In this document: positions 23,049-34,614 of the stretch, piece after piece | Layout: every line of letters begins with the position of its first letter | How positions within the stretch are numbered: the first letter of the stretch is position 1 | Source: Basidiobolus meristosporus CBS 931.73 | Lineage: Eukaryota; Basidiobolomycota; Basidiobolomycetes; Basidiobolales; Basidiobolaceae | NCBI GenBank assembly: GCA_002104905.1 | Contig: MCFE01000291.1 | Span: 38,457-102,456, forward strand | Reading direction: 5' to 3' | DNA length: 64,000 nucleotides | Notes under the pieces: model-generated | What the model was told of the DNA's origin: nothing | The model's database searches: none | The model's input: only the letters and a program-made list of their open reading frames with translations | Made by a program: the position numbers and the translations under genes

Positions 23049-24413
23049 ATGTCTTTACCGCCGGAGATACTTACTGAAATCTTCTCTTACCTTGACAGCC
23101 CTGGCCAACTCTATTCATGTATCCGTGTTTGTACAATATGGAGCTGTATCGCTAGCTCCATGTTATGGTATTCTCCAAAGCCTTCAGGCCATGCAGTGAA
23201 AAGTATAACTCGTTTGCTGGTTTCCTTGCAAAGCGTGCAGTCTAGAAATGCGGAACATGAGGTCATGGAAAAGACGGCGCTCAACCCCGGGGTCTCCGTT
23301 GGCCCTCGCTCCTTCTTCACGTGTAACTATAGTCTGTTTGTCGAAGAGCTTAATTTCTCGTCTCAAAAATCCACTCAGCTGTACATTCAAGACCCCTTTA
23401 TTCAAGCCATTGCCTCAAACTGTCCAAATATCAAGAAAGTCGATCTTACAAACTGTTACAAGCTTACCGACATAGCCATTAAAGCCTTGAGCGCAAATTG
23501 CAGGAAGATAAGGCATTTCTCGATTGCTGGCTGCACCTCAATTTCTGATGCGGCCATCGCTACTATGGCTGATTGTTTCCCGCAGTTGCAAGTGTTATCC
23601 GTCAAGCATTGCTTTATAGGCGGATCCTCGCTAGCGTCAGTAGTTAAAGGATGCCCAAATTTAACTTCGCTTGACGTAAGCCATTGCCAGAATATAAGCA
23701 GACCAACTCTTGAATGTATATTCGGTACTGGCAGAAAATTTGAATCACTCCAACTTGAATACTGTGGGGCTACTCACTCTGTTGTTCAAAAAATCGCAAC
23801 CTATAGCGGAAGACTTAAGCACCTAAACCTCAACAACGTATACATCTTGACTGATAGCACAATCATTGAGCTGGCCCATCGCTCATCTGCTCTGACTCAC
23901 CTAGGCGTGGCTTCCAGCTCCATCTCGGACTCTGGAATATTGGCTCTGGCCCAAAACTGCCGTAAGCTGAAGTCAGTCGACATTTCTTACTGTGGTGCAG
24001 TTACTGATCAATCAATCCTGGCACTTGCTACACAATGCCCAGAGTTGGAACATTTATCAATGGGCTACTGTGACAAGATCTCGGATGTGGGCGTTATTAC
24101 TCTCGCGAACTGTCTGCCGTATATTCGAAGTATTGACATCACATTTTGTGGGCAAATTTCAGACGTTTCGGTCAAGGCTCTTCTTGGTAAATGTCTTAGA
24201 TTGGAAAGCTTGAAAATGGGCTATTGCGTTCATGTAACCAAGGAGGCGATACACAGCATACCCGAAGGCCTAGTAACCCTACGCCATCTTAATGTATCTG
24301 GTATGCAGGACCTAAGAGATGATGACATAAGAACAATTATGAAGAAACATCCTCGCCTAAAGAACTTGGGGCTTAAAGGCTGTATGGATATATCTGATGA
24401 ATTCTGGGGCTAG
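23049..24413 (+). CDS. F-box/leucine-rich-repeat protein (GRR1/FBXL type)
   Basis: Uninterrupted 454-aa frame, the longest intron-free cellular gene in the left half. Residues 1-42 form an F-box (LPPEILTEIFSYLDSPGQLYSCIRVCTIW) that would bind SKP1 in an SCF ubiquitin ligase. From residue about 105 to the end there are some 12 cysteine-containing leucine-rich repeats with the pattern CPxLxxLxLxxCxxISDxxI (for example LKSVDISYCGAVTDQSILAL), typical of the curved substrate-binding domain of GRR1, FBXL2 and FBXL20. The substrate cannot be told from sequence. No C-terminal CAAX prenylation motif is seen, unlike FBXL2. Confidence 0.92.
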   Translation: MSLPPEILTEIFSYLDSPGQLYSCIRVCTIWSCIASSMLWYSPKPSGHAVKSITRLLVSLQSVQSRNAEHEVMEKTALNPGVSVGPRSFFTCNYSLFVEELNFSSQKSTQLYIQDPFIQAIASNCPNIKKVDLTNCYKLTDIAIKALSANCRKIRHFSIAGCTSISDAAIATMADCFPQLQVLSVKHCFIGGSSLASVVKGCPNLTSLDVSHCQNISRPTLECIFGTGRKFESLQLEYCGATHSVVQKIATYSGRLKHLNLNNVYILTDSTIIELAHRSSALTHLGVASSSISDSGILALAQNCRKLKSVDISYCGAVTDQSILALATQCPELEHLSMGYCDKISDVGVITLANCLPYIRSIDITFCGQISDVSVKALLGKCLRLESLKMGYCVHVTKEAIHSIPEGLVTLRHLNVSGMQDLRDDDIRTIMKKHPRLKNLGLKGCMDISDEFWG

Positions 24414-25121
24414 GTGGGCTTTCACGGGATATCTACTTGGTTCCGTGGGAAATGCCTAAAACCAGTCTTTTTGATTTTCTTCTACACATATGTATGCTAT
24501 TGCTTAAAGCGTTACTTTGCATCGCTTCTCATCCGCCGTAGTATAAACACGCAACCCATATTCAGAATAATTCTTAAAATAACAGTCGCATTCATTTGCC
24601 CTAATCCGATCTGTCCTTCAAGAGATCCAACAGTGGGAGGTGCTAACCTGAAAATCTGGACTGCATCATGTCACAACTATTTCACCAGCGATCATAAACA
24701 AGAACATCCTCTAAATGTACATTGATTCCATGAGTTGAATTCGAGTAGGCCAAGCGAATGATGCCTCCGAGTGAACATCAAGAAAATAAACGAAGTCCGC
24801 TCTTTGGCGATCCACAATTGTAGCAAACCTCTCGGAGCCGCCACTGGACAAACAAGAGATATTGCCAAGCCAAGTGTGATGGTTAGTTTATTGATTCCTT
24901 GGTAAACTGGTTGACACATTTGTCCATATGGGCTCAACTGAGAGGGCCAGGGTCGACATAAAATATTCAGTTAAAGATATTTAGTGTGGATTAAGGTTTG
25001 TTGTGTATCAAATGTGATCAAGTGCCGAAAACAGGGGTTATGACTAATTATAAATAGCGATATATTAAATATACACGTATTAAGTATCAGGGGTTATTCA
25101 CAAGAAGTCTTGGTGCCAAGC
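24414..25121. other. Intergenic between convergent genes
   Basis: 3' flanks of the F-box gene and of MCU. No supported coding sequence. Confidence 0.5.
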
Positions 25122-26372
25122 TTAAGGAGTTTCGTACTCTTCCCGGATCCTTTCAATTCGCTTATTCATATCGTCTCGTTGCTGACTCAAGGCTCTGTAC
25201 GCTTCGTGATCAAAGCCGTGTTTTGAATACAGCTTCAGTTGACGTCGGTTGACCGCATACTTCGTCAGAGACTCATAGGTATAATCTCTCTTGGTGATTA
25301 GGAAATAAAGATATCCAAATATTCCCACTCCAACTCCTGTGAAATACGTAAACGGCTCCATGACTTGTGTAAAAGTGTGTGAGCACTTGAGCACATTGAA
25401 TATCAAACTTCAACCAAGCTTACCATCCCAGCCGTAGTCCCACCATGTAAGCTTCGCCATGACACCGAAGTAAGTGCACAAACCTGCCATGCCGCCGGCA
25501 ACAAGTTTCTTGTGAGAGTTGGAGGCGTACGAGTCACATCTCTCTTTAAGTTTGCTCAAGGGTTTCAAACGCTCTTCTAGGGTCATTACATAGTTTTCCA
25601 AGCTGGCGGTCCTTTCTGTATATTTTGGTAAATATTAGGTTGTCAGAGAATCTGGTTACAACGACTCACCTTTCAAAGTCGGGATCTGGATAAATAGCTG
25701 GTTTCTATCGGTAGATATAAAGAACCCACCACAAGGGCTTTTTATGGCCTTTTGTATGACGTCTTTCACCTTGAAATGCTGCGAATACTTGATGGATGGG
25801 TAAAAGGTACTTGAGGACTCGTGGAAAGATATGCTTTTAAACTCCGGATACTCCTCTCTAATTTGATAAGATATTACTGAAAGTGGCAGGTTTGAGCTGA
25901 AGGGAAAGGCTGCTCCAATTTTTTCGGAATAAACGCTTTGCTCATCAGAGATGGCACTAGTAGGTATAACGAGCATAGGGTTTTCGTCATCGACATCGTA
26001 TTTTAGTTTGCCTAGGGATGCTATGAGTTATTTCATGAATGAACAAAAAGGCAAAACTTGAGGCTTACCAATGGCAAGTGAGTTATAAGGCTGGAAGCTC
26101 CTTTTGTCTTTGTTTCTTGGTGTGATAAGACGCACTGGCTGAGAGCTTTCTACCTTCTCTTCAACTGATATGGCGTAATCGGCTTGGGGAGTTGTACTCA
26201 GCTGTCGATTTGTTTGGGCTCTCGATAATGAGTGAAGCTGGCAGATTGGTACAACTCTGGAGGGAATGAGCAACCTGGCGGTATACTTGATTTGTGAAAA
26301 AGTGGAGCGATATTTCGTAGCAGAAAATAAAAGACGGCTAAAATCCTGGTGTTGAGAGCGCAATAAAGACAT
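25122..26372 (-). CDS. MCU: Mitochondrial calcium uniporter pore subunit (MCU)
   Basis: Exons on the minus strand: 26069-26372, 25670-26020, 25424-25615, 25122-25363; 362 aa. A basic, Ser-rich mitochondrial presequence is followed by a soluble N-domain, a coiled coil (LENYVMTLEERLKPL), TM1 (KKLVAGGMAGLCTYFGVMAKLTWW), the pore motif WDVMEP (residues 281-286), TM2 (FTGVGVGIFGYLYFLITKRD) and a second coiled coil. The acidic Glu of the selectivity filter is kept; the usual DIME is DVME here, a conservative change. The pore motif is split by an intron after GAT-G, which supports the splice model. MCU conducts Ca2+ across the inner membrane; budding yeast lacks it, so its presence argues against that lineage. 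Confidence 0.94.
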
Positions 26373-28394
26373 CGTGCTGAAAGTATAAATTCGTATTGTG
26401 AATAGAATACTATAGCAATAACGGCAGTATATATATAGGTATGCGGACAAAAAGAACAAGTCCGGATCGCTAAATTTGGTAGCACCTGAATGAGATTTGA
26501 CAGGTAAGCTCAGTGATCCAAGGAGAGAAGCCGGGGGCTCACCTGGTATGGATTCAACGAAGACTGGCCATTGGTTGGCAGTCGAATCTGAGGATCCCCA
26601 TTCAGAAAATGTAATATACAGGATCATGAGGTGTCTTGTTGAATGAAAGGATTCAGATTCGGATCAGCATCAGGAACGCCCATCAGGCTATTATCAAAAT
26701 GTTGAATGTTAATCATAGTGAAACAAGGCAAGTCGATTTGGCAATACGCAATTACTTATGGTCTAACGAAGATGTAGTTGCCAGATTGTTCAGATGAGAT
26801 TTTGGACAATCCACCACCAGGCATGTATCGAGCGATGGTAACCTTCCCCAGCATGTGAAGCCCATGGATCAAGAATAGGAAAGCTAAGCTACACATGCTG
26901 CCAGCGTGCTAGCGTGTGGTTATATTTCGATTGGGTGTTTGAGCAAATGCATTGCATAGTAGATCACTTAGCTTAAGCCTATTGTCCAGGACGTTGATAT
27001 TGCACATGGAGGCTGTGATTCAGTAGCATACTTGAGACCTAATGAAGAATAATAACCAAGATACCACCTTGATGCGTCGTGACACAGAACAGTGATCACT
27101 CTGAAGAATGGCTTAGGAAATATTCCACAAGTGGTGTATTAATTTTTGAATCGGGTGTTTTACATCCAATCAGGAGTGAGTATTTCACCCATGCCCCAAA
27201 GTATTATTAAAAGCTGGTTACCGGTGGGTAACTCGGAAAATTATGTAAGTGAACAGCACTTGGTGAGCCGAGCCGAGTTTGCTTTTGGGATAGAAAGGGC
27301 TTCCAATGATCTACTAAGCCTTGTCTTGTTCGACCCAGTGTCCACGTGAGCTATTATTTCTCCACAATTAGGTGAAATGTACATATGTTTTATACAACTC
27401 ACCATATTTAATGGAATGATGGCATTGTAATTCAGCACCCACATGGTATTTACGCTATAGCAAGAGTCCCCAGGGCTCTAACAATTTGCAGTTTTCACAC
27501 TTGGCAGCACAGAATCCAGATTTAACGAATAAGAGGGATATTCAAGTTTGCGTACTCATTGCTTTTTCACGTAGTTTGAAACGTACAAGGCAATCAAACC
27601 AAATAGTTGGATAGACAGGCAGCATATATATATTGTATTTTGTTTTCTTGTTCATGAACGGTTACAAGGATATCCCCAAGGCAGACAATGTTGATTGCTC
27701 TTTCTTCACGATGTATGAATGTAGAGTAAAGTGGAAATTAGCAGTTGCGTGCTGTAAATGAGCAAGGTAACTTATCCTCGTATAACCTAAAACTCCAGAC
27801 ACAGTTATTATCTATCAGCTACCGTGTGTGCTCAGCTACCTGATATGCCTGCTATCGGTGGTTTAGCAATGAGAGGACGAGAACTTCGTAGCATCTCGTC
27901 TCAGGTTCCATAAACAGGAACCGCTGAATTGTCTCTAGTTTTCCCCGAAACAATCAGTCTCTATGTTGCATCTTTTGTTACTGAACTAAATTCAATTTTT
28001 TCAATTTAATAATGCACATTCTATGTTCACACGCCAAAGATTAAATCCATTCAGTAAATATCATATATCCAGTCGTATTGTTCTTAGACGTCAACATGTG
28101 CAATGGTATTATCATTGACAATGTTCCTCGTCACTTTGGGTCTATTGCTCAGGTTGCTTCCAAAATTACCTGAGCTGGTGGAGGGCTAAGGAATCCCACA
28201 GTCGAAATACATTTGACTTCCGAGAGTTTTCGGGTAATATGATTGTTGATCCTGGTAAATGATCACTTGCCGAGCTCTCCCCATGATTGGAAATCAATAC
28301 AAATTTTGCTTTCCCCATACTGCGCCGAATCCAACTCAAATTATGTTTGGCAATTTCTTCGCAGTTCCAAAAATTCTCGAACGACTTTGCTATC
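26373..28394. other. 2-kb intergenic region between divergent MCU and QRI7 genes
   Basis: AT-rich, with only short overlapping frames. Both promoters must be here. No LTR similarity or RNA gene was recognised. Confidence 0.45.
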
Positions 28395-29649
28395 ATGTTG
28401 GTCGCACTCAAAAATTATTCCCCAAAACTTTACACGAGCAAGAGGGGGCTTATTCGTCTCTTAACGTCTGCTGCCAAGCACTCGTACTATGATCCCGTAC
28501 CAACAACCCCAAGCAAACCTATCACAATCCTAGGGATTGAAACTTCTTGCGATGACACGACCGCTGCTGTAGTGAACAGTGACCGTAAAATACTCAGCGA
28601 AGCCATTACTCTTCAGCACCACCTACACGAATCTCATGGGGGGATTGTGCCTAATATCGCCTTAAAAAGCCACACTATGCACCTCCCGAGCACAGTTCGT
28701 AGAGCACTGGATGAAAGCGGCATTTCTGCCTTCGAGCTTGATGCTATTGCTGTTACCCGTGGCCCCGGCATTCCTGCATGCTTGAGTGTAGGGCTGAATG
28801 CAGCAAAAACCCTCGCTGCGGTGCTGAAGAAGCCTTTAATAGGGGTTCATCACATGGAGGGACATGCTCTTACCGCTAGACTTACCGAAACCACGCAGCC
28901 ACAATTCCCGTTCTTATGTCTACTAATCTCTGGTGGACATACGTTGATATTACTTGCCGAGGATGTAAACAAGTATAAGATGTTGGGGACAACGCTGGAC
29001 GATAGTGTTGGTGAGGCTTTTGACAAAGTGGCCAGAAGCTTGAAGCTACCTTGGATTCAAGGACGGGGTGGCGGAGCAGGAGCGGCATTAGAAAAGTGCG
29101 CGCTTAGCGGAGATGCGACACGATACACCTTGCCAATTCCACTGAATACGAACGAGCACCGATACAAGATGAATTTCAGCTTTTCGGGGCTAAAAGCAGC
29201 GGTTTCCAGAATGGTGGAGGAACAGGTAGACACGAACAATCCCCAAATGGTGGCTGATATGGCCGCTTCTTTCCAAAGTGTGATCCTCAAGCATTTAGAG
29301 AACAAGATCACACTTGCCTTCAACTATTGTGTACAGCGAGATATCAAAGTCACCTCACTTGTTGCCAGTGGGGGCGTAGCCAGCAACATGGCAATTCGCC
29401 ATAGGTAATTAGTCCAAAAGATTTAAATAGCAGTCGGGACGCAAAATTGACCGTATTTCTAGATTGACGGAGCTTTCAAGCAAATATGACGCGAATCTTG
29501 TCTGTCCACCACCGCACCTGTGTACTGACAACGGAGTGATGATCGCATGGGCGGGTATTGAGCGGTATCAACGTGGTCTCTTTAATTCACTAGAAATCGA
29601 TTTCATCCCTAAATGGCCTATTGAGGAAATCAATGTACCTCCTCAATAG
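28395..29649 (+). CDS. QRI7: QRI7/OSGEPL1, mitochondrial tRNA threonylcarbamoyl transferase (Kae1/TsaD family)
   Basis: Exons 28395-29404 and 29463-29649; 398 aa (yeast Qri7 is about 407). The frame is open further upstream to 28287, but the Met at 28395 begins a typical basic mitochondrial presequence (MLVALKNYSPKLYTSKRG). The ASKHA-fold TsaD motifs are complete: ILGIETSCDDTT, the metal-binding GVHHMEGH, LISGGHT, GRGGGAG and the C-terminal CTDNGVMIAWAG. The enzyme transfers threonylcarbamoyl from TC-AMP to A37 of ANN-decoding tRNAs; the mitochondrial form acts without the KEOPS partners. Confidence 0.94.
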
Positions 29650-30305
29650 AGCCCAAGAATTTCCCCAGATCTTGCCAGATTTTCCGCATATAGATTGTAG
29701 CTGAATTATACTTCCAACCATCATTGTCAATGCAACAGCAGCTCGAGTTTCTTTTTAATCACCATTCCACTGCCATAACCTAGAGTCCAATTCGTTCACA
29801 GACGCGTTGACCTTTCAATACATCTATGTGTAATAGTATGTCATGTTTTACCATCAAAACTGGTCCATGTTTGTTGAATCTATAAGCTCTACATACACCT
29901 GCCCTCGCCAACCCCGATAAGGATGGATGTAGCTTCCAGGGCTCATGAAGTGAGATGAAACGCTGAATCGAAATACGAAAAGTGATAGTCCAGGGACTGT
30001 TTTCCTCAGTATCAGTATCCATTGGAGCCCATTAATCGGTTGATTCTATACAAGAATGGATATTTGCTACTATAACGTGTCTGGTAATTGGTGTTTGGAT
30101 GAATCTACCTGTTGGCAAGATTTCATGCCTGAGGTTTTCACAAGGTGATGAAACGGAGTTAATCCAAAATTCAGTATGAATTTAAGTTGATGACGAGGTT
30201 GCCAACTTCTGTATTAAGATAGATTAATTTATCAATATAAATGCCAGTCAATATCCCAGTTTTCGTAGAGAACTTGGCCTCAAACTCAGCTTGTCGGAAA
30301 CTACC
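29650..30305. other. Intergenic, no gene seen
   Basis: Spacer between QRI7 and the SGNH-type gene. No domain or splice-supported frame. Confidence 0.45.
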
Positions 30306-31541
30306 ATGAGTTCAACTTATGTATGGGTGAAGGAATTCCTTTTTTCCATCTATGTGCTTGTTCGTGTTTATTGCCTGGTGATCAACAGGGTACGTTGATA
30401 GTTTTTCTGCTTGTCTAGGAGAATACTAAGCCGTGTCTTTGTTGAAGTTGATATTTGATCCAAAGCCATATCATGGGGAGTACGGCCACAAAATTGTTCT
30501 TATTGGTACAGTGATCTGGTGTCGTTAGGTAGGTAGCAAGCCTAATGCTGTTTAATACAGGTGACGGGTTTGCACTTGGCTTTGGAGGGACGCTAATCCC
30601 TGGTCTTGGAGGAGGTTTGGAACCGGAATTGACCTATTTTACAAGGAAACGTTACTCACCTGTCTGTACTTCACAAGGCATTGCCACTGCACTGTACCTC
30701 AAATTAATTGATGATAGAGCTATCAAACAGACCTGGCAAATCTACAATAGAGGAGTATATGGCTCAACTTCAGAAGATTGGTTACCTTCAGCCGAATCGG
30801 TAGAAAATTCAATAGGCACGGTTTGGACAGTCTCGAACAAAATAGTAATCATGATTTCATAGAAACGCAAGGTGAAGGCCCATCTCTTGGAAACAACGGT
30901 CAACGAGCCGAAGCTCGCAGACGCAGAGGTCTACATCGTTCTGGTTGGATCCAACGACGCGTATGTCACCCGTACTTGCTGAATATTCTATACTTACATT
31001 GAATATTCATGTGATTGTCTGGATAGAGGGAAGCAAGGTGATCAGATTTCAGCTGAGGAGACAGTCAACAACTTAAAATCCATATGCCAGTTCCTCCGCA
31101 AGAAGGACAAAGAGGTCTACCTTGCCACCATACCTACTGCTGATGCCTCCCGCAAAGGCGAAAAGTTCTTTGAAAATGCCAAACAATGCAATGACCTCAT
31201 TGTCCAATACCTCGAGGAGTAAGTTGCTCAATGCACCACCATCTTGTGGCAACTTGACTAATGTCTGCCTATAGGGCCGCCCATGGCGTCAAAGCTGCTC
31301 CTCGTATTGACCTTGACAACATCGAATACGATCGGGATGATCTGTACTGGAGCGACGGAAAGCATTTCAACTCAGTGGTCAGTTCATAGACTATTCCATT
31401 ATCATTTCAAGGCCATTACTGACGCCAACTCAATCCAATCATCAGGGATACGAAAAGATTGCCAAGGACTTCCTTTACAACTCTAAGAGCGATCTAATCA
31501 AGCTGGAATTTGCTCGCTTCAAAAAGGATCTAGGCTATTGA
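30306..31541 (+). CDS. Membrane-anchored SGNH/GDSL-type hydrolase-like protein
   Basis: Seven exons: 30306-30389, 30448-30505, 30561-30799, 30863-30960, 31027-31218, 31275-31377, 31446-31541; 289 aa in frame. An N-terminal hydrophobic anchor (KEFLFSIYVLVRVYCLVINR) precedes an SGNH fold: block I HKIVLIGDGFALGFGG, block III VLVGSND, and block V SDGKHFNSVGYEKIA with the catalytic Asp-His pair. Such enzymes hydrolyse lipids or sugar esters. Oddly, block I has Gly where the nucleophilic Ser of GDS normally stands, so the protein may be inactive or belong to a variant subfamily. The splice of exon 1 to exon 2 is the least certain part; anchored location is inferred from the hydrophobic stretch only. 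Confidence 0.8.
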
Positions 31542-32496
31542 CATTTTACCATCCACACAATCACTTTTAGCCCACTTTACTTAAGCCACAATCACAGTCG
31601 GATGCTTGTTTCCATTCTATTGGGTCATGGTCGCGCAAGATCTTGTGCTTGATCTACGACCACAGTTTGCAGTAAATAAAATCTAGTTAACGATCGACTC
31701 TCGGCCGCTGGCCAGCCTTGCTCCGCATCACATGGATTCTTGTGATATGAACAAATGAGCCGATCTCACTTCACTTTTTAGCCAGGTGAATGGTGTAGCC
31801 TGTGGAGTGAAATCCATAACAATTCGGATGATCGTTCATGAGGCAACATCACTTATTCTAGTTGCCACTGGCGCGCTGGATGCCATTTCCATCCACACCC
31901 AATCAAGACCCCTTCTAAACGGATAGTGCTGTTTAACTGGTTCGAACGAGGCTTCCATTTAGTAGGGGTTGATGGTGTGGTTCTCGGGTGGATTTCTCCG
32001 TTTGTTACTTCACGTGTACAGTGACACCCAGGCATGGATCATATGAAGATCAGTGACCCGCTCCTTTTGCTCTGCATGTTTCCCCGTCTTGCATTGTAAT
32101 ATAGCATTCCACTGGTGCTATTTTTATCACCTTGTCTCAACAGCACTCTTATGAGCTCGATTTCATATAGCGGCCTGCCCGATGAGACAACACATTCGCA
32201 ATTTATAATATGGATATCCAGTAGAATTCGAAATCGCCAATTATTTCATTTTCGGTTTGACTGCTATAGGAGCATACTTTATCTTCTCCTAAATGTGCGT
32301 ACATCCCTTTGTATTAAGGCAAGGCGTCGAATTGAATTTGACCCATTTCAATATACGGTAAAGTCAGGGAACAGTACAACCCATTGGATTTGCGTCATCG
32401 AGCAATCAATATCTCGATCGTAGGGAGGGCCAACTGTCGTGCAAATTGCTTCCTTTTTAGCCTCAGTCGAGTGGTTCGACTGGTACAAATACTGCC
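31542..32496. other. Intergenic, no gene seen
   Basis: Contains the 3' UTR of the SGNH gene and the promoter of the GT2 gene. Short frames at 31853-32423 lack any family signal. Confidence 0.45.
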
Positions 32497-32649
32497 ATGC
32501 CGCCATCGGATTTCTTGTACACCTTAGTCGACACGGCTATTCCGAATCTTGCTGGCCCTTACCTGGCCATCCCTATTCCTAGAATTACCGAGGGTTCTCT
32601 TTGGGCCGTTCTCATTCCTGCTAGTATATCGACACAATGCTGTACTTGA
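32497..32649 (+). promoter_or_regulatory. Upstream ORF overlapping the GT2 start codon
   Basis: A 50-codon frame starts at an ATG 140 bp before the GT2 ATG and stops 13 nt after it, in a different frame (stop TGA 32647-32649). An in-frame TAG shortly before 32637 prevents a simple upstream extension of GT2. I found no donor/acceptor pair that fuses the two in frame. If both lie on the mature mRNA, the uORF would reduce GT2 translation. An undetected intron remains an alternative. Confidence 0.5.
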
Positions 32650-34067
32650 CCTCCGATAGATTCCCCGTCTTTGTGCCTTTCGGGATCATCGGTCTCTACC
32701 GATATTTATGGTTTCTAATTAAATTGTCGGCCTGGTGGGTGTACAGACCCATCAAACCACTGGCGAATCCTACCTACAATGCTTATCGCGATGTAACCAT
32801 CGTCGTCCCTACCATCGATGCTGGTGAAGAGTTCAAAGAGGCTGCCCACTCTTGGCTCGCGAACAACCCCAAGGAGATTCTTATCATTACGGAAACCAAC
32901 ATGTTGGGCCCGCTTCAAGAGCTTGCCAATTCTGTAAACCCCGAAAAGATCAAGGTATACACTGTGCCCAAGGCTAACAAACGGCTACAAATGGTGGAGG
33001 GAATCCGCCACACTAACACTGAGATCCTAGTGTTTGCTGATGATGATGCCATTTGGCCTCCTACCCTCCTCGAATATGTGTTGGCATGCTTTGAGGACCC
33101 AAAAATGGGTGGCGTTGGAACATCGCAGAGAGTCAAGCCAGTTGGAAAGCGCCAAACGATGTGGGAGGTGCTCGCTGGCTTTCGCCTTACCCAGCGAAAC
33201 ATTGAGGTTGCCGCATCTACCCACATAGATGGCGGCGTGTGCTGCCTTTCGGGGCGTACTGCCTGCTACAGAACATGTATCTTGAAGGACCCTTCATTTA
33301 TTCACAGCTTTACCAATGATTTCTGGCTTGGTAAATATCAGCTCAACTCTGGGGATGACAAATTCCTAACACGCTGGATTGTAAGGCACGGATGGAATAC
33401 ATACATCCAGGCATGTCCTGAGGCTGAACTTCTGTCAACCTTCAAAAACAATTGGCGCTTTCTCAAGCAGGTGCTTCGTTGGACCCGCAATACCTGGCGC
33501 TCCGATATCCGCTCTCTGATGACCGAGAGAGTAATCTGGCATCGATATCCGTTTGTGGCATTTACCATGCTCGACAAATTTTTTAATCCCATAACGCTCT
33601 TGGCTGGGCCGGTGCTAGTGGCATACCTATGCTACAAATCTGTTAATCCTCGGAATCCTCAAGACTTCATGCCTAGCACAAACCCAAGGCGGGTCCCAGG
33701 CGCACCACCTAGCCCCAATGCCTTTCATTTGCCAATTTGGAATGTTCTCCTTTCCTATGTTGTCTGGCTACTCTGCACACGTATCATCAAGCTTTTACCC
33801 CACTTTTGGAAGCGTCCTCAAGACATCATATACGTGCCCGCGTGGCTGATATTTGGGTACTATTTTGCTGTCATGAAGATATATTCCCTATTCACTTTAC
33901 ATGTCACTGCGTGGGGGACTCGCCAGGGCGTTGATACGGATCCCAACGAGGTTCTGGCGGAGCAGAAGAGACTGGAAGAAGAGGGTGCGATAGAAACAAA
34001 TGCAACCGTGAACAATCTGAATGCTGCCAAGCAGAATTTCCCCGAAGAACCCAAAATCAATATTTGA
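32637..34067 (+). CDS. GT2 family polysaccharide synthase (hyaluronan/cellulose-synthase-like, fungal CPS1 type)
   Basis: Intron-free 476-aa frame. An N-terminal membrane helix (FPVFVPFGIIGLYRYLWFLI) is followed by a cytosolic GT-A domain with DVTIVVPTIDAG (UDP-binding start), VFADDDAIWPP (DxD metal site), the acceptor-side GDDKFLTRW and the QVLRW motif (QxxRW) of processive GT2 synthases. Two or three C-terminal helices follow (LLAGPVLVAYLCYK, LPIWNVLLSYVVWLLC, YVPAWLIFGYYFAVMKIYSL) and would form the membrane channel. Related fungal proteins are annotated as CPS1-like type 2 glycosyltransferases of cell-wall or capsule polysaccharides; the actual sugar cannot be told here. Confidence 0.9.
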   Translation: MLYLTSDRFPVFVPFGIIGLYRYLWFLIKLSAWWVYRPIKPLANPTYNAYRDVTIVVPTIDAGEEFKEAAHSWLANNPKEILIITETNMLGPLQELANSVNPEKIKVYTVPKANKRLQMVEGIRHTNTEILVFADDDAIWPPTLLEYVLACFEDPKMGGVGTSQRVKPVGKRQTMWEVLAGFRLTQRNIEVAASTHIDGGVCCLSGRTACYRTCILKDPSFIHSFTNDFWLGKYQLNSGDDKFLTRWIVRHGWNTYIQACPEAELLSTFKNNWRFLKQVLRWTRNTWRSDIRSLMTERVIWHRYPFVAFTMLDKFFNPITLLAGPVLVAYLCYKSVNPRNPQDFMPSTNPRRVPGAPPSPNAFHLPIWNVLLSYVVWLLCTRIIKLLPHFWKRPQDIIYVPAWLIFGYYFAVMKIYSLFTLHVTAWGTRQGVDTDPNEVLAEQKRLEEEGAIETNATVNNLNAAKQNFPEEPKINI

Positions 34068-34147
34068 TAATGAATTCATACAGTCCTCTTGTCAATAGTT
34101 CAGTTGAAACCGATCACTCCCTCTCTCATGTGCCCCTTATCAGTTTG

Positions 34148-34172
34148 TAATATATATATATATATATATATG
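34148..34172. repeat. (TA)n microsatellite
   Basis: About 12 TA units 80 bp downstream of the GT2 stop. Probably a length-variable locus in the 3' flank. Confidence 0.9.
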
Positions 34173-34614
34173 TAAGGATCAATAATCCTGATTTTTCAAA
34201 TGTTTGTTGACATATTTCCATTTCAGTTGTAATAAAGAGTTCTTCTCATAGCAGTAGAGCGCTCGAACAAGTATCAAACCTCATGTGCATGCAAAGCAAA
34301 GTAGTCAATTCACCATACATGCCAGCCTGTTTATATTCTGCGCTGTTGAAGGGATTGGATATCTTTCCAAAACTGGAGTAGACTGGTTACCACGAAGATC
34401 TGCAATCCAGGGAATAGGAGGGGGTCATTAACTACATAGCCAGGTGACTTCCGGCCTCAATGGTATAAGCAGTATTTATTGTAAGCCAAACGGAAGAGAC
34501 AGATTGAAATTAGAGCTATAATATTGTTGAAATAAAGAACGCAACATATTTCTTGACGTGGCCTTGAGTGGCTAGAGGTAGCGAATAGGGTAGTCTTTCA
34601 GAGAAACGATACAG
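34173..34614. other. Intergenic between convergent GT2 and dynactin genes
   Basis: 3' flanks only; no coding sequence seen. Confidence 0.5.
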
